Part shown: piece by piece, positions 44,852-53,584 of the stretch
Numbering within the stretch: the first letter of the stretch is position 1
Layout: each line of letters begins with the position of its first letter
Source of the DNA: Burkholderiales bacterium
GTDB lineage: Bacteria > Pseudomonadota > Gammaproteobacteria > Burkholderiales > Burkholderiaceae
DNA length: 53,584 nucleotides
Direction of reading: 5' to 3'
Assembly (NCBI GenBank): GCA_947371645.1
Contig: CANBQJ010000001.1
Coordinates: 1-53,584, forward strand
Made by a program: the position numbers and the translations under genes
The notes under the pieces: generated by a model
The model's database searches: none
What the model was told of the DNA's origin: nothing
Seen by the model: the letters and a program-made list of their open reading frames with translations, nothing else

Positions 44852-46600
44852 TCAAGCCGGGTTGGCCAGTTCCATGCCGGCGATGTAGCCAAAGGTCATG
44901 GCCGGTCCGATCGTGGCGCCGGCACCGGGATAGCTGTGCCCCATGACCGAGGCGCTGGCGTTGCCGGCCGCGTACAGGCCTGGGACCACGCTGCCATCGG
45001 CTCGCAGCACGCGCGCACGGCCATCGGTCTGCAGGCCACCCTTGGTGCCCAGATCGCCCGGCTTGATCGGGAAGGCGTAGAACGGCGCGCGGTCCAGGGG
45101 GGCCAGGCAGGAGTTGGGCCGCACCGTCGGGTCGGTGTAGTAGTGGTCGTAGGCGCTGTCGCCGCGCTGGAAGTCCAGGTCCTGGCCGCTGGCGGCAAAG
45201 CCATTGAACCGGTTCACCGTGTTGCGCAGGGCGGCCGCGTTCATGCCCATCTTCAAAGCAAGTTCGTCCAGGGTCGCGCCCTTGAGCGCCACACCGGCGT
45301 CGAACCAGGCCTTGGGCAGGGCAAAGCCTGGCAAGGTCTCCTTGAACAGGTAGCGGTTGCGGTTGCGCTGGTCCAGGATCATCCAGTGGGTCTGGCCACC
45401 ACCGGCGCTCACGTTCTGGTAGAGCGTGTGCACAAAGTCGGTATACGGCGCGGCCTCGTTGACGAAGCGCTGGCCTTGCTGGTTGACCATGATGCTGCCG
45501 GGCAAGGTGCGCTCCGAGAGCACGAAGTAAGGCCCGTCCGGCAGGGGGATGACGGGCCCCCACCAGGCGTCGTCCATCAGCGCCAGGGCACCGCCTGCGC
45601 GCGTGCCAGCTTCGATGCCGTCGCCCGTGTTGCTGGCCGTGCCCACGGTCCAGTCCGTGGTGATGGGCTGCTGCTGCCAGCGCAGGCGCATGGCCAGGTT
45701 GTGCTCGAAGCCGCCGCTGGCCAGCACCACGCCACGGCTGGCGGCAATCAGGGTGCGCACGCCGTTTTGCAGGACCCACACGCCCGTGGCGCGGCCTTGC
45801 GCGTCTTGTTGCACGTCCAGCAAGGGGGTGTCCAGCCAGACGGGCACCTGGGCCTGCATCAGCCCGGCACGCAGCCCCGCCGCCAGGGCCTGGCCCATGG
45901 TCAACGGGATCTCGCCACGCAGTTTGGCGCCGGTGTAGCGGGCCACGGCACCGGCGGCCACAGCGGCGCCCTTGGCGCTCACGGCGGCCAGGTTCAGCCA
46001 CTTGTATTCGCCACCGAAGATGGCCACCCCCGGGGGTATGGCCAGGTAGGGCGGGTTGAGCTTGGCCAACTCGTCGCCCAGCAGCTTGCCGTCAAACAGG
46101 TCGGGCTCGATGGAGGCGCCCTGGGGCAGACCACCGGGTGCTTCAGGGTGGTATTCGCTGTAGCCCGCCATGTAGCGGAACTTCAGCGGCGTGTGCCGCA
46201 GCAGGAAGCTGATCATGGCCGGGCCCTGTTTCAAGTAGGCGGCCTTGCGGTCTGGTGGCACCTCGGGGCCCACCGTGGCGTCGAGGTAGGCACGGGCCTG
46301 TTCGGGTGTGTCGGTCACGCCTGCGGCCTGCAGCACCTCGTTGTTGCGCACCCAGATGCCTGCACCGGAACGCGCCGTGGAGCCGCCAAAGGTCCTGGCC
46401 TTGTCGATGACGACGACGCTCAGGCCTTGCTGAGCCGCGCTCAAGGCAGCGGTCATGCCGGCCGCGCCACTGCCCACGACGACGACGTCAAAGCGCGGTG
46501 GTGTGCCTGCGAAGGCGGGTTGAGCTGACCAGGCTGTGAGGGCCGCAGGGGCCAGGGCTGCCGATTGAAGCAGTTGGCGGCGTTTGACGCGGATGGGCAT
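44852..46600 (-). CDS. Tat-exported FAD oxidoreductase of the ketosteroid-dehydrogenase type
   Basis: The 582-residue flavoprotein has a Tat-like signal (MPIRVKRRQLLQSAALAPAA, cleavage near FAG), the FAD-binding VVVVGSGAAGMTAALSAAQQ and FGGSTARSGAGIW, and a C-terminal block GNASASVMGHSYPGAGATIG-PAM that is characteristic of 3-ketosteroid dehydrogenase/fumarate-reductase-like enzymes. A steroid or a related enone is possible, but the substrate is unknown. The ATG at 46600 is fixed by the signal peptide; the open frame upstream runs antisense to the next gene. It is divergent to the parvulin lipoprotein. Confidence 0.88.
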   Translation of the reverse strand: MPIRVKRRQLLQSAALAPAALTAWSAQPAFAGTPPRFDVVVVGSGAAGMTAALSAAQQGLSVVVIDKARTFGGSTARSGAGIWVRNNEVLQAAGVTDTPEQARAYLDATVGPEVPPDRKAAYLKQGPAMISFLLRHTPLKFRYMAGYSEYHPEAPGGLPQGASIEPDLFDGKLLGDELAKLNPPYLAIPPGVAIFGGEYKWLNLAAVSAKGAAVAAGAVARYTGAKLRGEIPLTMGQALAAGLRAGLMQAQVPVWLDTPLLDVQQDAQGRATGVWVLQNGVRTLIAASRGVVLASGGFEHNLAMRLRWQQQPITTDWTVGTASNTGDGIEAGTRAGGALALMDDAWWGPVIPLPDGPYFVLSERTLPGSIMVNQQGQRFVNEAAPYTDFVHTLYQNVSAGGGQTHWMILDQRNRNRYLFKETLPGFALPKAWFDAGVALKGATLDELALKMGMNAAALRNTVNRFNGFAASGQDLDFQRGDSAYDHYYTDPTVRPNSCLAPLDRAPFYAFPIKPGDLGTKGGLQTDGRARVLRADGSVVPGLYAAGNASASVMGHSYPGAGATIGPAMTFGYIAGMELANPA

Positions 46601-46723
46601 GGCGGCGTGTTCTTGTTGTTGGTGGATGGCGACGTGCTGCCTGGGCGGGCGCTGTGGCACGACTTTGGCCTGCAGGCCGTGCCCTAGACTTGCGTGCGTC
46701 TGACAAATCCAGGGAGATGGGTG

Positions 46724-47920
46724 ATGGAATTTTCTACTTGGCGCCGGGCCTCGCTGCCTGTGTTTGCCCTGATGCTTTCGGCCTGTGCGGGCTACACCAA
46801 GCGGGTCGACCTCAAAGAGGTGCCCACGGCCAGCGATGCCTACCTGTTCGGGCGCTTCTACATGAACGCGCCGAAGTCCGCGCTGGCCATCGATGGTCAC
46901 CAGACCATGGGCTTTGCCATCGAGTGCGACGACAAGCAGCGCTATGTGGTGCGTTTCGACCGCGATCAGCCACTGCTGGCGATCAAGCTCAGGCCCTCGG
47001 TGTGTTCGTGGGTGGAGATCGTCTACACCGACGTGGACGGTGCGGTGAAAACGCGCAAACCTGCCCCCAGCAGTGACTTCAAGCAGCTCACGATCCAGCC
47101 TGGCAAGGCCTACTACCTGGGTGACTTTGGTGCGGAGAGCAAAGTCAGCGTCCAGGGCAGTCGGGTCCACACGGAATGGGTGATCACGGCCATTGCCAAC
47201 TACTTTCACCGCACGTCGCGTGACCTGGTTCAGGCATACCCCAACCTGTACGGGTTGTCGACGGTGGACATCGCCCTGCTGCAGTCACCCTTGCCCAAGG
47301 AGGACGCGCAGGTCGCGGCCATGGTGGTGAGCGAGCCCGAGATCCGTGCCGAGTACGACAAGTACTTTGCGTCCCAGGGCGACACGGAATTCCACGCGCG
47401 GCACATCTTGGTGTCCTCCGAGGACAAGGTGGCGGCCGTGAAGGAGCGATTGGCCCAGAAGCAGCGTTTCGAAGTGATCGCCAAAGACCTGTCGGAAGAC
47501 CCGGGTTCGCGCAGCACGGGCGGCGACCTGGGCTGGGCGATGCCGGCCGTGTACACGCCAGCCTTTGCCCAGGCGTTGCGACAGCTCAAGCCGGGTGAGC
47601 GCACGCCTGACGCGGTCCGTACCGAGTTCGGCTGGCACTTCATTGACGTGGTCGAGACCCGCCCCCATGTGACGCCCGACTTCGAGGACGTCCACGATCG
47701 CATTGCCGCGGTGCTGCGCAAGCGCAAGGCCAAGGACGCGACGGCAGTGTCGTCTGCGGCCTCTTCAGCGTCGGCAGCCCAGCCTGTGGCCTCGCCCCAG
47801 ACGGCGCCAGCAGCCGGGCCTCAGTTGGCAGAGGGCGCATCGACGGCGCCAGCGTCCACCGCAGGCAAGGGCAAGAAGGTCAAGAAGGCCAAGCCGGCAG
47901 GCAAGGCCTCGGACGCCTGA
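46724..47920 (+). CDS. Parvulin-type peptidyl-prolyl isomerase lipoprotein
   Basis: The 398-residue protein has a lipoprotein signal (LPVFALMLSACAG, Cys about residue 21), an uncharacterised N-terminal region (about 25-200) and a PpiC domain (about 220-315): FHARHILVSSEDKVAAVKERL, GGDLGWAMPAVYTPAFAQAL and TEFGWHFIDVVETRP. An Ala/Ser/Pro tail ends in a Lys-rich string. The start at 46724 follows GGGAGATGGGTG. It probably helps fold envelope proteins. With the flavoprotein it forms a divergent pair between two housekeeping blocks. Confidence 0.87.
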   Translation: MEFSTWRRASLPVFALMLSACAGYTKRVDLKEVPTASDAYLFGRFYMNAPKSALAIDGHQTMGFAIECDDKQRYVVRFDRDQPLLAIKLRPSVCSWVEIVYTDVDGAVKTRKPAPSSDFKQLTIQPGKAYYLGDFGAESKVSVQGSRVHTEWVITAIANYFHRTSRDLVQAYPNLYGLSTVDIALLQSPLPKEDAQVAAMVVSEPEIRAEYDKYFASQGDTEFHARHILVSSEDKVAAVKERLAQKQRFEVIAKDLSEDPGSRSTGGDLGWAMPAVYTPAFAQALRQLKPGERTPDAVRTEFGWHFIDVVETRPHVTPDFEDVHDRIAAVLRKRKAKDATAVSSAASSASAAQPVASPQTAPAAGPQLAEGASTAPASTAGKGKKVKKAKPAGKASDA

Positions 47921-47933
47921 GTGCGCAGCGGGA

Positions 47934-48209
47934 TCAGGGCTTGGCGCCCAGCGCCAGTGCCTTGGCCAGCCAGTCGCCCAAAGCGCCCACCATGTCGGCC
48001 TGGCTGAACGAGCAGCTCTCTTCGGTGAAGAGGGCGGCGCTTTCTAACTGGTTGAGCAGGCGTTCCAGCACATCGCGGTAGCGGTGGGGCAGGGCAGGCT
48101 GGTGGGCTTCCGCCGCGTCGCGCCAGGCGTGGATCAGCTCCTGCAGGCCGATGCGGCCAGTCTGGAAGTCACTCAGGATCTCGGGCAGTTCGGACAGGCG
48201 ATCGGGCAT
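47934..48209 (-). CDS. Small conserved hypothetical protein
   Basis: The 91-residue protein (MPDRLSELPEILSDFQTGR, ending LALGAKP) is largely helical and acidic-amphipathic with no motif that I recognise. It lies 32 bp after rsgA on the same strand and is likely the last gene of that run. It converges with the isomerase gene, stop to stop, 13 bp apart. The start at 48209 is the only ATG near the right place; no function is proposed. Confidence 0.65.
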   Translation of the reverse strand: MPDRLSELPEILSDFQTGRIGLQELIHAWRDAAEAHQPALPHRYRDVLERLLNQLESAALFTEESCSFSQADMVGALGDWLAKALALGAKP

Positions 48210-48241
48210 GGCGGGTGCGGGTCGTCGTTGGCGTAGAGGCC

Positions 48242-49198
48242 TCACCAGCGTGGCTGGCTCAGTTCCTCGAAGAGGTCCACATACAGGCTGTGGCGGATGG
48301 GGCTGATCTTGCCGGCGGCCACGGCCGCCTGCACCGCGCAGCCCGGCTCCTGCCGGTGCGTGCAGTTGTGGAAGCGGCACTGGCCCATGTAGGGCGCCAG
48401 GTCGGGCATCCAGCGGGGCAGCTCGGTGGGCGTGATGTGGTGCATGCCGAACTCCTGAAAGCCTGGCGAGTCGATGACGGCGCTGCGGCGTTCGGCGTCC
48501 AGCCAGTACCAGAGGCTGGAGGTGGTGGTGTGGCGGCCGCTGTTGAGCGCCTGGGAGATCTCGCCCACCTGCGCACGGGCGTTGGGCAGCAGGGTGTTGA
48601 TCAAGGTGCTCTTGCCGGCGCCCGAAGGGCCCAGCACCAGCGTGGCTTTGCCGTCCAGCAGCGGGGCCATCTGGGCGCGTGCGTCCAGGGTGTCGTGCTT
48701 GAGGGACATCTCCACCACGTTGTAGCCCATGGCCTTGTAGGGCAGGAGGCGCTCGCGTGCGATGGGCGCGCCGGGCAGGTCGATCTTGTTGAGCACGACG
48801 GTGGCGGGGATGCCGGCCGATTCGGCGGCGATCAGGGCCCGGGTGAGCTGCGCTTCGCTGAAGACGGGCTCCACGGCAATCCACATCAAGAGCTGGTCGA
48901 GGTTGGCGGCGAAGGACTTGCTGCGCCATTCGTCCTGGCGGTAAAGCAGGCTGCGGCGTTCTTCCACGGCCACGATCAGGCCTTCGCCCGAACCTTCGGA
49001 GGTGGCCAGCCAATGCACGCGGTCGCCGACCACGGCCTCGCTCTTTTTGCCCTTGGGGTGGCAGATCAGGCGTGTGCCGTCATCGGCTTCCACCATCATG
49101 TGGCGGCCATGGGTGGAGACCACCAAGCCGCCTTGGCAGCCGCTGATGTCGGCCTCGCGGCGGGGGCGCTTGGGAGCGTCGTGACCGTGACGCTTCAT
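48242..49198 (-). CDS. rsgA: Ribosome small subunit-dependent GTPase A
   Basis: The 318-residue circularly permuted GTPase checks late 30S maturation. An OB domain leads, then VVLNKIDLPG (G4), the P-loop GPSGAGKSTLINTLLP, DSPGFQEFG (G3) and the zinc-binding CRFHNCTHRQEPGC at the C-terminus. The order G4-G1-G3 is the RsgA hallmark. Next on the strand upstream are phhB and an M48 protease, and gap lengths of 30-55 bp suggest one operon. Confidence 0.95.
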   Translation of the reverse strand: MKRHGHDAPKRPRREADISGCQGGLVVSTHGRHMMVEADDGTRLICHPKGKKSEAVVGDRVHWLATSEGSGEGLIVAVEERRSLLYRQDEWRSKSFAANLDQLLMWIAVEPVFSEAQLTRALIAAESAGIPATVVLNKIDLPGAPIARERLLPYKAMGYNVVEMSLKHDTLDARAQMAPLLDGKATLVLGPSGAGKSTLINTLLPNARAQVGEISQALNSGRHTTTSSLWYWLDAERRSAVIDSPGFQEFGMHHITPTELPRWMPDLAPYMGQCRFHNCTHRQEPGCAVQAAVAAGKISPIRHSLYVDLFEELSQPRW

Positions 49199-49249
49199 GC
49201 AGGGTTCGCTTCGTGCTTGTTGATCATTGCTTCATGCCAGTCATGCCAG

Positions 49250-49573
49250 TCACGCCCATAAGGCCTCGGTGCGCGCCGCGCAGATGAAATCGTTGATGGA
49301 CAGCCCGCCCACGGAGTGGGTGGACCAGTGCACGGTGACGCGGTTGTAGCCCACGTGCAGGTCGGGATGGTGGTCTTGTTCGTGCGCGATCCAGGCGATG
49401 GCATTCACCAGGGCCATGGTGCGGTGGTAGTCGGTGGTCTGGAAGGTCTTGTGCAATGTGCCTGGGCCCAGCTGCCAGCCATTGAGTTGCGTCATCAGGG
49501 CTTGCTGCGTGACGGTGTCCAGTGCCGGGCCGCTCTGGTGGCCGCAGCGTTGCTGGTGCAGGGGTGTGGTCAT
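49250..49573 (-). CDS. phhB: Pterin-4a-carbinolamine dehydratase
   Basis: The 107-residue protein dehydrates 4a-hydroxytetrahydrobiopterin to recycle the phenylalanine hydroxylase cofactor. The signature is visible: HEQDHHPDLHVGYNRVTVHWSTHSVGGLSINDF with the catalytic His pair, preceded by LNGWQLGPGTLHKTFQTTDY. No phenylalanine hydroxylase gene is in the window. It lies between rsgA and the M48 gene on the same strand. Confidence 0.93.
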   Translation of the reverse strand: MTTPLHQQRCGHQSGPALDTVTQQALMTQLNGWQLGPGTLHKTFQTTDYHRTMALVNAIAWIAHEQDHHPDLHVGYNRVTVHWSTHSVGGLSINDFICAARTEALWA

Positions 49574-49603
49574 GGCGGTGCTGGTGCGCTGGTTGGGCAG
49601 GGT

Positions 49604-50893
49604 TCACGCGCCCTGGGGTTGCAGGCCGCCCTGGCCCAGCATGGCCGACAGCCGCTCGGAGGCCGGCGGGTGCGAGTAGTGAAAGCGCACGTACAGGGGG
49701 TCGGGCGTGAGGGTGGACGAGTTGTCCTTGTAGAGCTTGATCAGGGCGTGGGCCAGGTCCTGGCCGCTGGCCTGCAGGCAGGCGTAGGCATCGGCCTGGT
49801 ATTCGTCGCGGCGAGAGAAGTGCGCCATCACAGGTGCCACGAAGAACATCACCGGGGGAAGGGCCATCATCAGCAGCAAGAGCGCCAGGGCGTCATTGGG
49901 GGCCATGAAGTTGGGCCCCACACCCAGGCCGGTGTAGAAGGCCATCTGGCGCGACAGCCAGCCCAGCAGGGCAAAGCCGGCCAGGCTCATGGCGAACATC
50001 ATGAGCATGCGCTTGAGCACGTGCTTGTGCTTGAAGTGGCCCAGCTCGTGGGCCAGCACGGCCTCTACCTCACCGTGGCTGAGCTTGGCCAGCAAGGTGT
50101 CGAAGAAGACCACGCGCTTGGAGGCGCCCAGGCCGGTGAAATAGGCATTGGCGTGGGCCGAGCGGCGGCTGCCGTCCATCACGAAAAAGCCCTTGGCGCG
50201 GAAGCCGCAGCGCTGCATCAGCGACTGGATGCGCTGGGCGAGGTCCTGGTCATGCAGGGGCGTGAACTTGTTGAACAGCGGGGCGATGAAGATGGGGAAG
50301 ACCACCATCAGCACCAGGGTGAAGGCCACCCAGGCGCCCCAGGCCCACAGCCACCAGGCCTGGCCAGCTGCGCCCATCAGCCACAGGATGAGGGCGGCAA
50401 TGGGGCCACCGATGAGCACGCCCACGAGGGCCTGCTTGAGCTGGTCACCCAGCCAGAGACCGGGTGTCATGCGGTTGAAGCCGTGGCGTTGCTCGATGCG
50501 AAATGTGCTCCAGGCCTCCAGGGGCAAATCAACGATGGCGCTGATGAGGCCAAACGCGCCCAGCAGGGCCAGCTGGTAGCCCAGGGGGCCGAAGCGCACG
50601 ACGGTGGCCTCGCGCACGGCCTGGTTCAGGGCGTCCAGGCCGCCCAGCAGCGTCCAGGCCATGAGCACGGCCGTGCCCACCAGGTTGCTCACCAGGCCAA
50701 AGCGCAGCTTGTCCAGGGTGTAGTCGGCGGCACGCTGGTGGCTTTGCAGGCTCACGTCTTGCGCGAAGGCGGGGGGCACGGCGGCACGGTGGGCGGCCAC
50801 GTGGCGCGCCTGGCGGTTGTCCAGCCAGAGGCGAACAAGCAGGGAGGCCAGCAGGAAGCTGGCGAAAAACAGGGTGACGGTGCTGGATTGCAT
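49604..50893 (-). CDS. M48-family membrane metalloprotease
   Basis: The 429-residue Ste24-like protease has six or seven membrane helices, the zinc motif [12 protein letters not shown] (HExxH) and the third ligand in [28 protein letters not shown] and [10 protein letters not shown] near the end are typical of bacterial Ste24 homologues. It probably cleaves membrane or misfolded envelope proteins. The ATG at 50893 ([15 protein letters not shown]) begins at the first helix; nine residues more are possible. It is divergent to orn with an 80-bp gap. Confidence 0.92.
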   Translation of the reverse strand: MQSSTVTLFFASFLLASLLVRLWLDNRQARHVAAHRAAVPPAFAQDVSLQSHQRAADYTLDKLRFGLVSNLVGTAVLMAWTLLGGLDALNQAVREATVVRFGPLGYQLALLGAFGLISAIVDLPLEAWSTFRIEQRHGFNRMTPGLWLGDQLKQALVGVLIGGPIAALILWLMGAAGQAWWLWAWGAWVAFTLVLMVVFPIFIAPLFNKFTPLHDQDLAQRIQSLMQRCGFRAKGFFVMDGSRRSAHANAYFTGLGASKRVVFFDTLLAKLSHGEVEAVLAHELGHFKHKHVLKRMLMMFAMSLAGFALLGWLSRQMAFYTGLGVGPNFMAPNDALALLLLMMALPPVMFFVAPVMAHFSRRDEYQADAYACLQASGQDLAHALIKLYKDNSSTLTPDPLYVRFHYSHPPASERLSAMLGQGGLQPQGA

Positions 50894-50973
50894 GGGCGCC
50901 AGTGTACGTTTGCCCCACAATTGATGTTCCCACTTTGTCCGTGGGCCCTGCCCGCGTCCCGACTTTGAGCCCC

Positions 50974-51546
50974 ATGAGCGACACCACTGCAGCCCCCACC
51001 CTGGCCAAGAGCGAACAGAACCTGATCTGGATTGACCTCGAGATGACCGGACTCAAGCCGGACAGCGACCGCATCATCGAGATCGCCGTGGTGGTGACCG
51101 ACCCCAACCTGTCGGTGCGTGTGGAGGGGCCGGTGTTTGCCATTCACCAGAGCGACGAAACGCTGAACAAGATGGACGCCTGGAACAAGGGCACGCACGG
51201 CAAGAGCGGCCTGATCGACCGGGTGAAGGCGTCTACGGTGGACGAGGCCTCGGCGTCGAAGCAGGTCATCGATTTCCTGAAAACTTACGTGGGCAACAAC
51301 AAGTCGCCCATGTGCGGCAACTCCATCTGCCAGGACCGCCGCTTCCTGGCCAACTACATGCCCGAGCTGGAAGCCTTCTTCCACTACCGCAACCTCGATG
51401 TCAGCACCTTGAAGGAGCTGGCCAAGCGCTGGAAGCCGGGTCTGGCCGAGGGCTTCAAGAAGGCCCAGGCGCACACCGCGCTGGCCGACATCAACGAGTC
51501 CATCGACGAGCTGGCCTATTACCGCGAACACTTCCTGGTGAAGTGA
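50974..51546 (+). CDS. orn: Oligoribonuclease
   Basis: The 190-residue 3'-5' exonuclease degrades two- to five-base RNAs and pGpG from c-di-GMP turnover. The DEDDh residues are seen in [23 protein letters not shown], and the C-terminal [18 protein letters not shown]. DEDDh residues and length (E. coli 181) agree. The ATG at 50974 is chosen as the one before a short Thr/Ala lead; an earlier in-frame ATG at 50902 overlaps the promoter region. The cupin gene starts 11 bp after the stop and may be co-transcribed. Confidence 0.95.
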   Translation: MSDTTAAPTLAKSEQNLIWIDLEMTGLKPDSDRIIEIAVVVTDPNLSVRVEGPVFAIHQSDETLNKMDAWNKGTHGKSGLIDRVKASTVDEASASKQVIDFLKTYVGNNKSPMCGNSICQDRRFLANYMPELEAFFHYRNLDVSTLKELAKRWKPGLAEGFKKAQAHTALADINESIDELAYYREHFLVK

Positions 51547-51557
51547 GCGGGGTGGCG

Positions 51558-51929
51558 ATGCCCCGGATCGTTCGTTTCGATCAGCCGCTTGAGCCCGGCG
51601 CACACGACCGGCCTCGCCCGGAACGCCTGCAGTCAGGCAACCCGCTGCGCGAGACCTGGGCCCTGTATGAATCGGCCGATGGGCAGACCACGGCCGGCAT
51701 CTGGGCCTGCGAAGTGGGCCGTTGGCGCATCGCTTTCCCTCCGGGCAAGGAGGAGTACTTTTTCGTGCTCGAAGGCCATGTGCGCCTGCACGACGCCGAG
51801 GGGGGCCACACCGACGTGCTGGCTGGCCAGGGCGCCGTGATCCCTGCCGGGTTTGAAGGTGCCTTCGAGGTGCTGGTGCCGGTGCGCAAGCACTTTGTGG
51901 TGGTGGACCGCCCTGTGGCGGCGGGCTGA
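51558..51929 (+). CDS. Cupin-domain protein (DUF861 type)
   Basis: The 123-residue protein is a single small cupin: KEEYFFVLEGHVRLHDAEGG and GQGAVIPAGFEGAFEVLVPVRKHFVVV are the two cupin strands seen in the DUF861/EutQ-like family. Metal ligands are incomplete, with few His in motif 1, so metal-dependent catalysis is doubtful. It follows orn by 11 bp. The ATG at 51558 fits; a GTG six bases upstream is an alternative start. Confidence 0.8.
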   Translation: MPRIVRFDQPLEPGAHDRPRPERLQSGNPLRETWALYESADGQTTAGIWACEVGRWRIAFPPGKEEYFFVLEGHVRLHDAEGGHTDVLAGQGAVIPAGFEGAFEVLVPVRKHFVVVDRPVAAG

Positions 51930-51951
51930 AGGGCAGTTCGAGCTTGGCCCA

Positions 51952-52884
51952 TCAGGGCCGCAGCAACTCCCCTTGCCACCAGGCCGCGGCTTGCGCCAGC
52001 CAGTCTGATGGCTGCGGACAGTTGGCCGCGTTGAAGGCGGGTTGTGCCCAGCCCCAGGACCGAGCCAGCTGCTGGGTGGCTTGATCCAGAGCGGCGGTGG
52101 GGCACCGCAAGTCCAGGGGCGTGGCTCCGTTTTGCTTGCTCAGTTTTTCACCGTTGTCGCCCATCACCAGGGGCGTGTGCAGGTAGGCGGGCGTGGGCAG
52201 GCCCAGGGCCCTTTGAAGCAGGATCTGGCGCGGGGTGTTGTCGCAGAGGTCTTCGCCACGCACGACGTGGGTGATGCCCTGAGCGGCATCGTCCACCACC
52301 ACCGCCAGTTGGTAGGCCCACAGGCCGTCCGCCCGGCGGATGACGAAGTCGCCCACTGCGGTCGACAAGGCTTGCTGCTGCCGCCCCAGGCGGCGGTCCT
52401 GCCAGGTGATCACGTCGTCAGGGGCATCAGGCACCTGCATGCGCCAGGCGCGGCCCACCTTGCCCTTCAACCCGCCGCGCGAGGGCCGGCAGGTGCCGGG
52501 GTAGACCAGGTCGCCGTTGCGGGGTTTGCTCAGCCCCAAGGCGGCATTGGCTGCAGCGATGTCGCTGCGGGCGCAGGCGCAGGGGTAGGCGTGGCGGGTG
52601 GTGGCCAGCCCGTCCAGCGCTTGCTGGTACAGGGCGCCGCGCTGGCTTTGGCAGGCCGGCGTTTCATCGGGCAGCAAGCCACAGGCAGCCAGCTGCCGCA
52701 GGATCTCGGCATCTGCACCGGGCACGCAGCGTGGGCTGTCCACGTCTTCGATGCGCACCAGCCAGCGTCCACCATGCGCACGGGCGTCCAGCCAGCTGGC
52801 CAGCGCCGCCACCAGCGAACCCGCGTGCAAGGGGCCGGTGGGCGATGGGGCAAATCGGCCCACGTAAGGAGCGTTCTGGCTCAT
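51952..52884 (-). CDS. gluQRS: Glutamyl-Q tRNA(Asp) synthetase
   Basis: The 310-residue protein attaches glutamate to queuosine 34 of tRNA-Asp. It is a GluRS catalytic half: [22 protein letters not shown] with the HIGH-like motif, RIEDVDSPR, zinc-site Cys in CACARSDI and YPGTCR, and [11 protein letters not shown] as the KMSKS loop. The anticodon-binding domain of GluRS is missing, as expected. It is convergent with the cupin gene (22-bp gap) and lies downstream of the LysR gene on the same strand. Confidence 0.94.
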   Translation of the reverse strand: MSQNAPYVGRFAPSPTGPLHAGSLVAALASWLDARAHGGRWLVRIEDVDSPRCVPGADAEILRQLAACGLLPDETPACQSQRGALYQQALDGLATTRHAYPCACARSDIAAANAALGLSKPRNGDLVYPGTCRPSRGGLKGKVGRAWRMQVPDAPDDVITWQDRRLGRQQQALSTAVGDFVIRRADGLWAYQLAVVVDDAAQGITHVVRGEDLCDNTPRQILLQRALGLPTPAYLHTPLVMGDNGEKLSKQNGATPLDLRCPTAALDQATQQLARSWGWAQPAFNAANCPQPSDWLAQAAAWWQGELLRP

Positions 52885-52897
52885 GTGCGGTGCCCGC

Positions 52898-53584
52898 TCA
52901 GAGGATCAGGCCTTCGTGCAGGTCCAGCAGGGCGGCGCGCGTGGTGGGGCTGGCCAGCTGGTGCAGCCACCAGGTCAGCGCCATGCCCGGTGGGGTGTTG
53001 CCTTGCCGCCAGGCGTAGTGGGTGCGCACGGTGCGGGCCGGGCCTTCCACGGCCTTGACCACCAGCCGGCCGCCTTCGGCGCAAGGGCGCACCATGGCCT
53101 CGGGCAGGTAGCCGCAGCCCAGGCCGCGCAGCTGGGCTTCCAGCTTGGCCGACATGCTGGGCCGGGTCAGCACATCTTGACCAGGCAGGATGCCCACGGT
53201 CATGGGCGCCATGCTGCGCGCCGTGTCGGCCACGGCGATGATGCGGTGCTGGGCGATGTCGGTCTGACACAGCGGGCCTTCAGCCTCGGCCAGCGGATGG
53301 TGCGGCGCCACGGCCATGATGAAGGTGAAATCGCCGATGGGCTCGACCCGCAGATCGGGGCCGATGGTGCGGTCGGCACTGACGCCGATGGCCAGATCGG
53401 CCTGGCCGCTGCTCAATGCCTCCCAGGTGCCCGTCATGACCTCGCTGCGCATGCGCAGGCGGGTGGGCGGCTTCAGCGCGTAGAAGCCTTCGATCAGATC
53501 GAAGATGGCATGGGGCGCGATGGCCTTGTCCACGGCCACGGTGAGCTCCGTCTCCCAGCCCGAGGCCACCCGGCGCACGCGGTT
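52898..53584 (-). CDS. LysR-family regulator, effector domain only (partial)
   Basis: The gene runs off the right edge. About 228 C-terminal residues are present, the periplasmic-binding-like effector domain: [51 protein letters not shown] and the tail [10 protein letters not shown]. The N-terminal HTH is outside the window, so the first in-frame ATG at 53578 is not the true start. It lies 13 bp before the gluQRS start on the same strand. Target genes cannot be told. Confidence 0.9.
   Translation of the reverse strand, partial: NRVRRVASGWETELTVAVDKAIAPHAIFDLIEGFYALKPPTRLRMRSEVMTGTWEALSSGQADLAIGVSADRTIGPDLRVEPIGDFTFIMAVAPHHPLAEAEGPLCQTDIAQHRIIAVADTARSMAPMTVGILPGQDVLTRPSMSAKLEAQLRGLGCGYLPEAMVRPCAEGGRLVVKAVEGPARTVRTHYAWRQGNTPPGMALTWWLHQLASPTTRAALLDLHEGLIL

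Noticed and set aside
46601..47209. N-terminal extension of the flavoprotein antisense to the lipoprotein gene
   Set aside because: The Tat signal at 46600 marks the real start, and the extension overlaps a gene with a good lipobox.

Overview
The window is high-GC DNA from a flagellated member of the Burkholderiales (Betaproteobacteria), probably close to the Comamonadaceae or the Leptothrix/Aquabacterium group. The evidence is gene order: yicC-gmk-rpoZ-spoT, hemC-hemD-hemX-hemY, rpsP-rimM-trmD-rplS and the orn/M48/phhB/rsgA block are all typical of that order. The genus is inference. I see no insertion sequence, prophage, CRISPR array or rRNA operon. Almost all of the DNA is coding.

Layout. 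1-5831 is housekeeping: the start of a protein kinase gene, yicC, gmk, rpoZ with its terminator, the bifunctional (p)ppGpp enzyme, a UbiA-family prenyltransferase and greB. 5925-11058 is a four-gene signalling operon behind a near-perfect sigma-28 (FliA) promoter. It encodes a MerR-like HTH protein with a degenerate receiver, a degenerate histidine kinase, an intact CheY-like receiver, and a membrane histidine kinase with a LOV (blue-light) domain. A VTT membrane protein gene follows, then a stand-alone tRNA-Arg(ACG) with its own promoter and terminator. 12133-16524 is the haem operon hemC-hemD-hemX-hemY. 16562-23204 is a late flagellar cluster, all on the minus strand: two flagellins, fliD, a FliD-like protein lacking both assembly ends, fliS, a fliT-like gene and a YcgR-type PilZ protein. 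I could place five FliA-type promoters in it.

23523-28140 holds a SPINDLY/OGT-type glycosyltransferase, a GT2-methyltransferase-like fusion and a GT2-helical-repeat protein; these probably glycosylate flagellin. 28195-36171 holds dgt, aroB, a phosphorelay pair (receiver protein plus hybrid kinase with Hpt) and a divergent purM-type gene. 36269-40204 holds a DUF486 membrane protein, a large exported beta-propeller/dihaem c-type cytochrome, and a TM2-like protein.

40470-44808 is rpsP-rimM-trmD-rplS, a CoA-type Nudix hydrolase and a CobD/CbiB-like protein. An exported ketosteroid-dehydrogenase-like flavoprotein and a parvulin lipoprotein then form a divergent pair. 47934-53584 holds a small hypothetical gene, rsgA, phhB, an M48 protease, orn, a cupin, gluQRS and the start-truncated end of a LysR regulator.

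The best candidate for an undescribed system is the sigma-28-controlled LOV operon. Two of its four products have lost the residues used for phosphotransfer, which suggests light sensing coupled to the motility programme through protein binding as well as phosphorylation.
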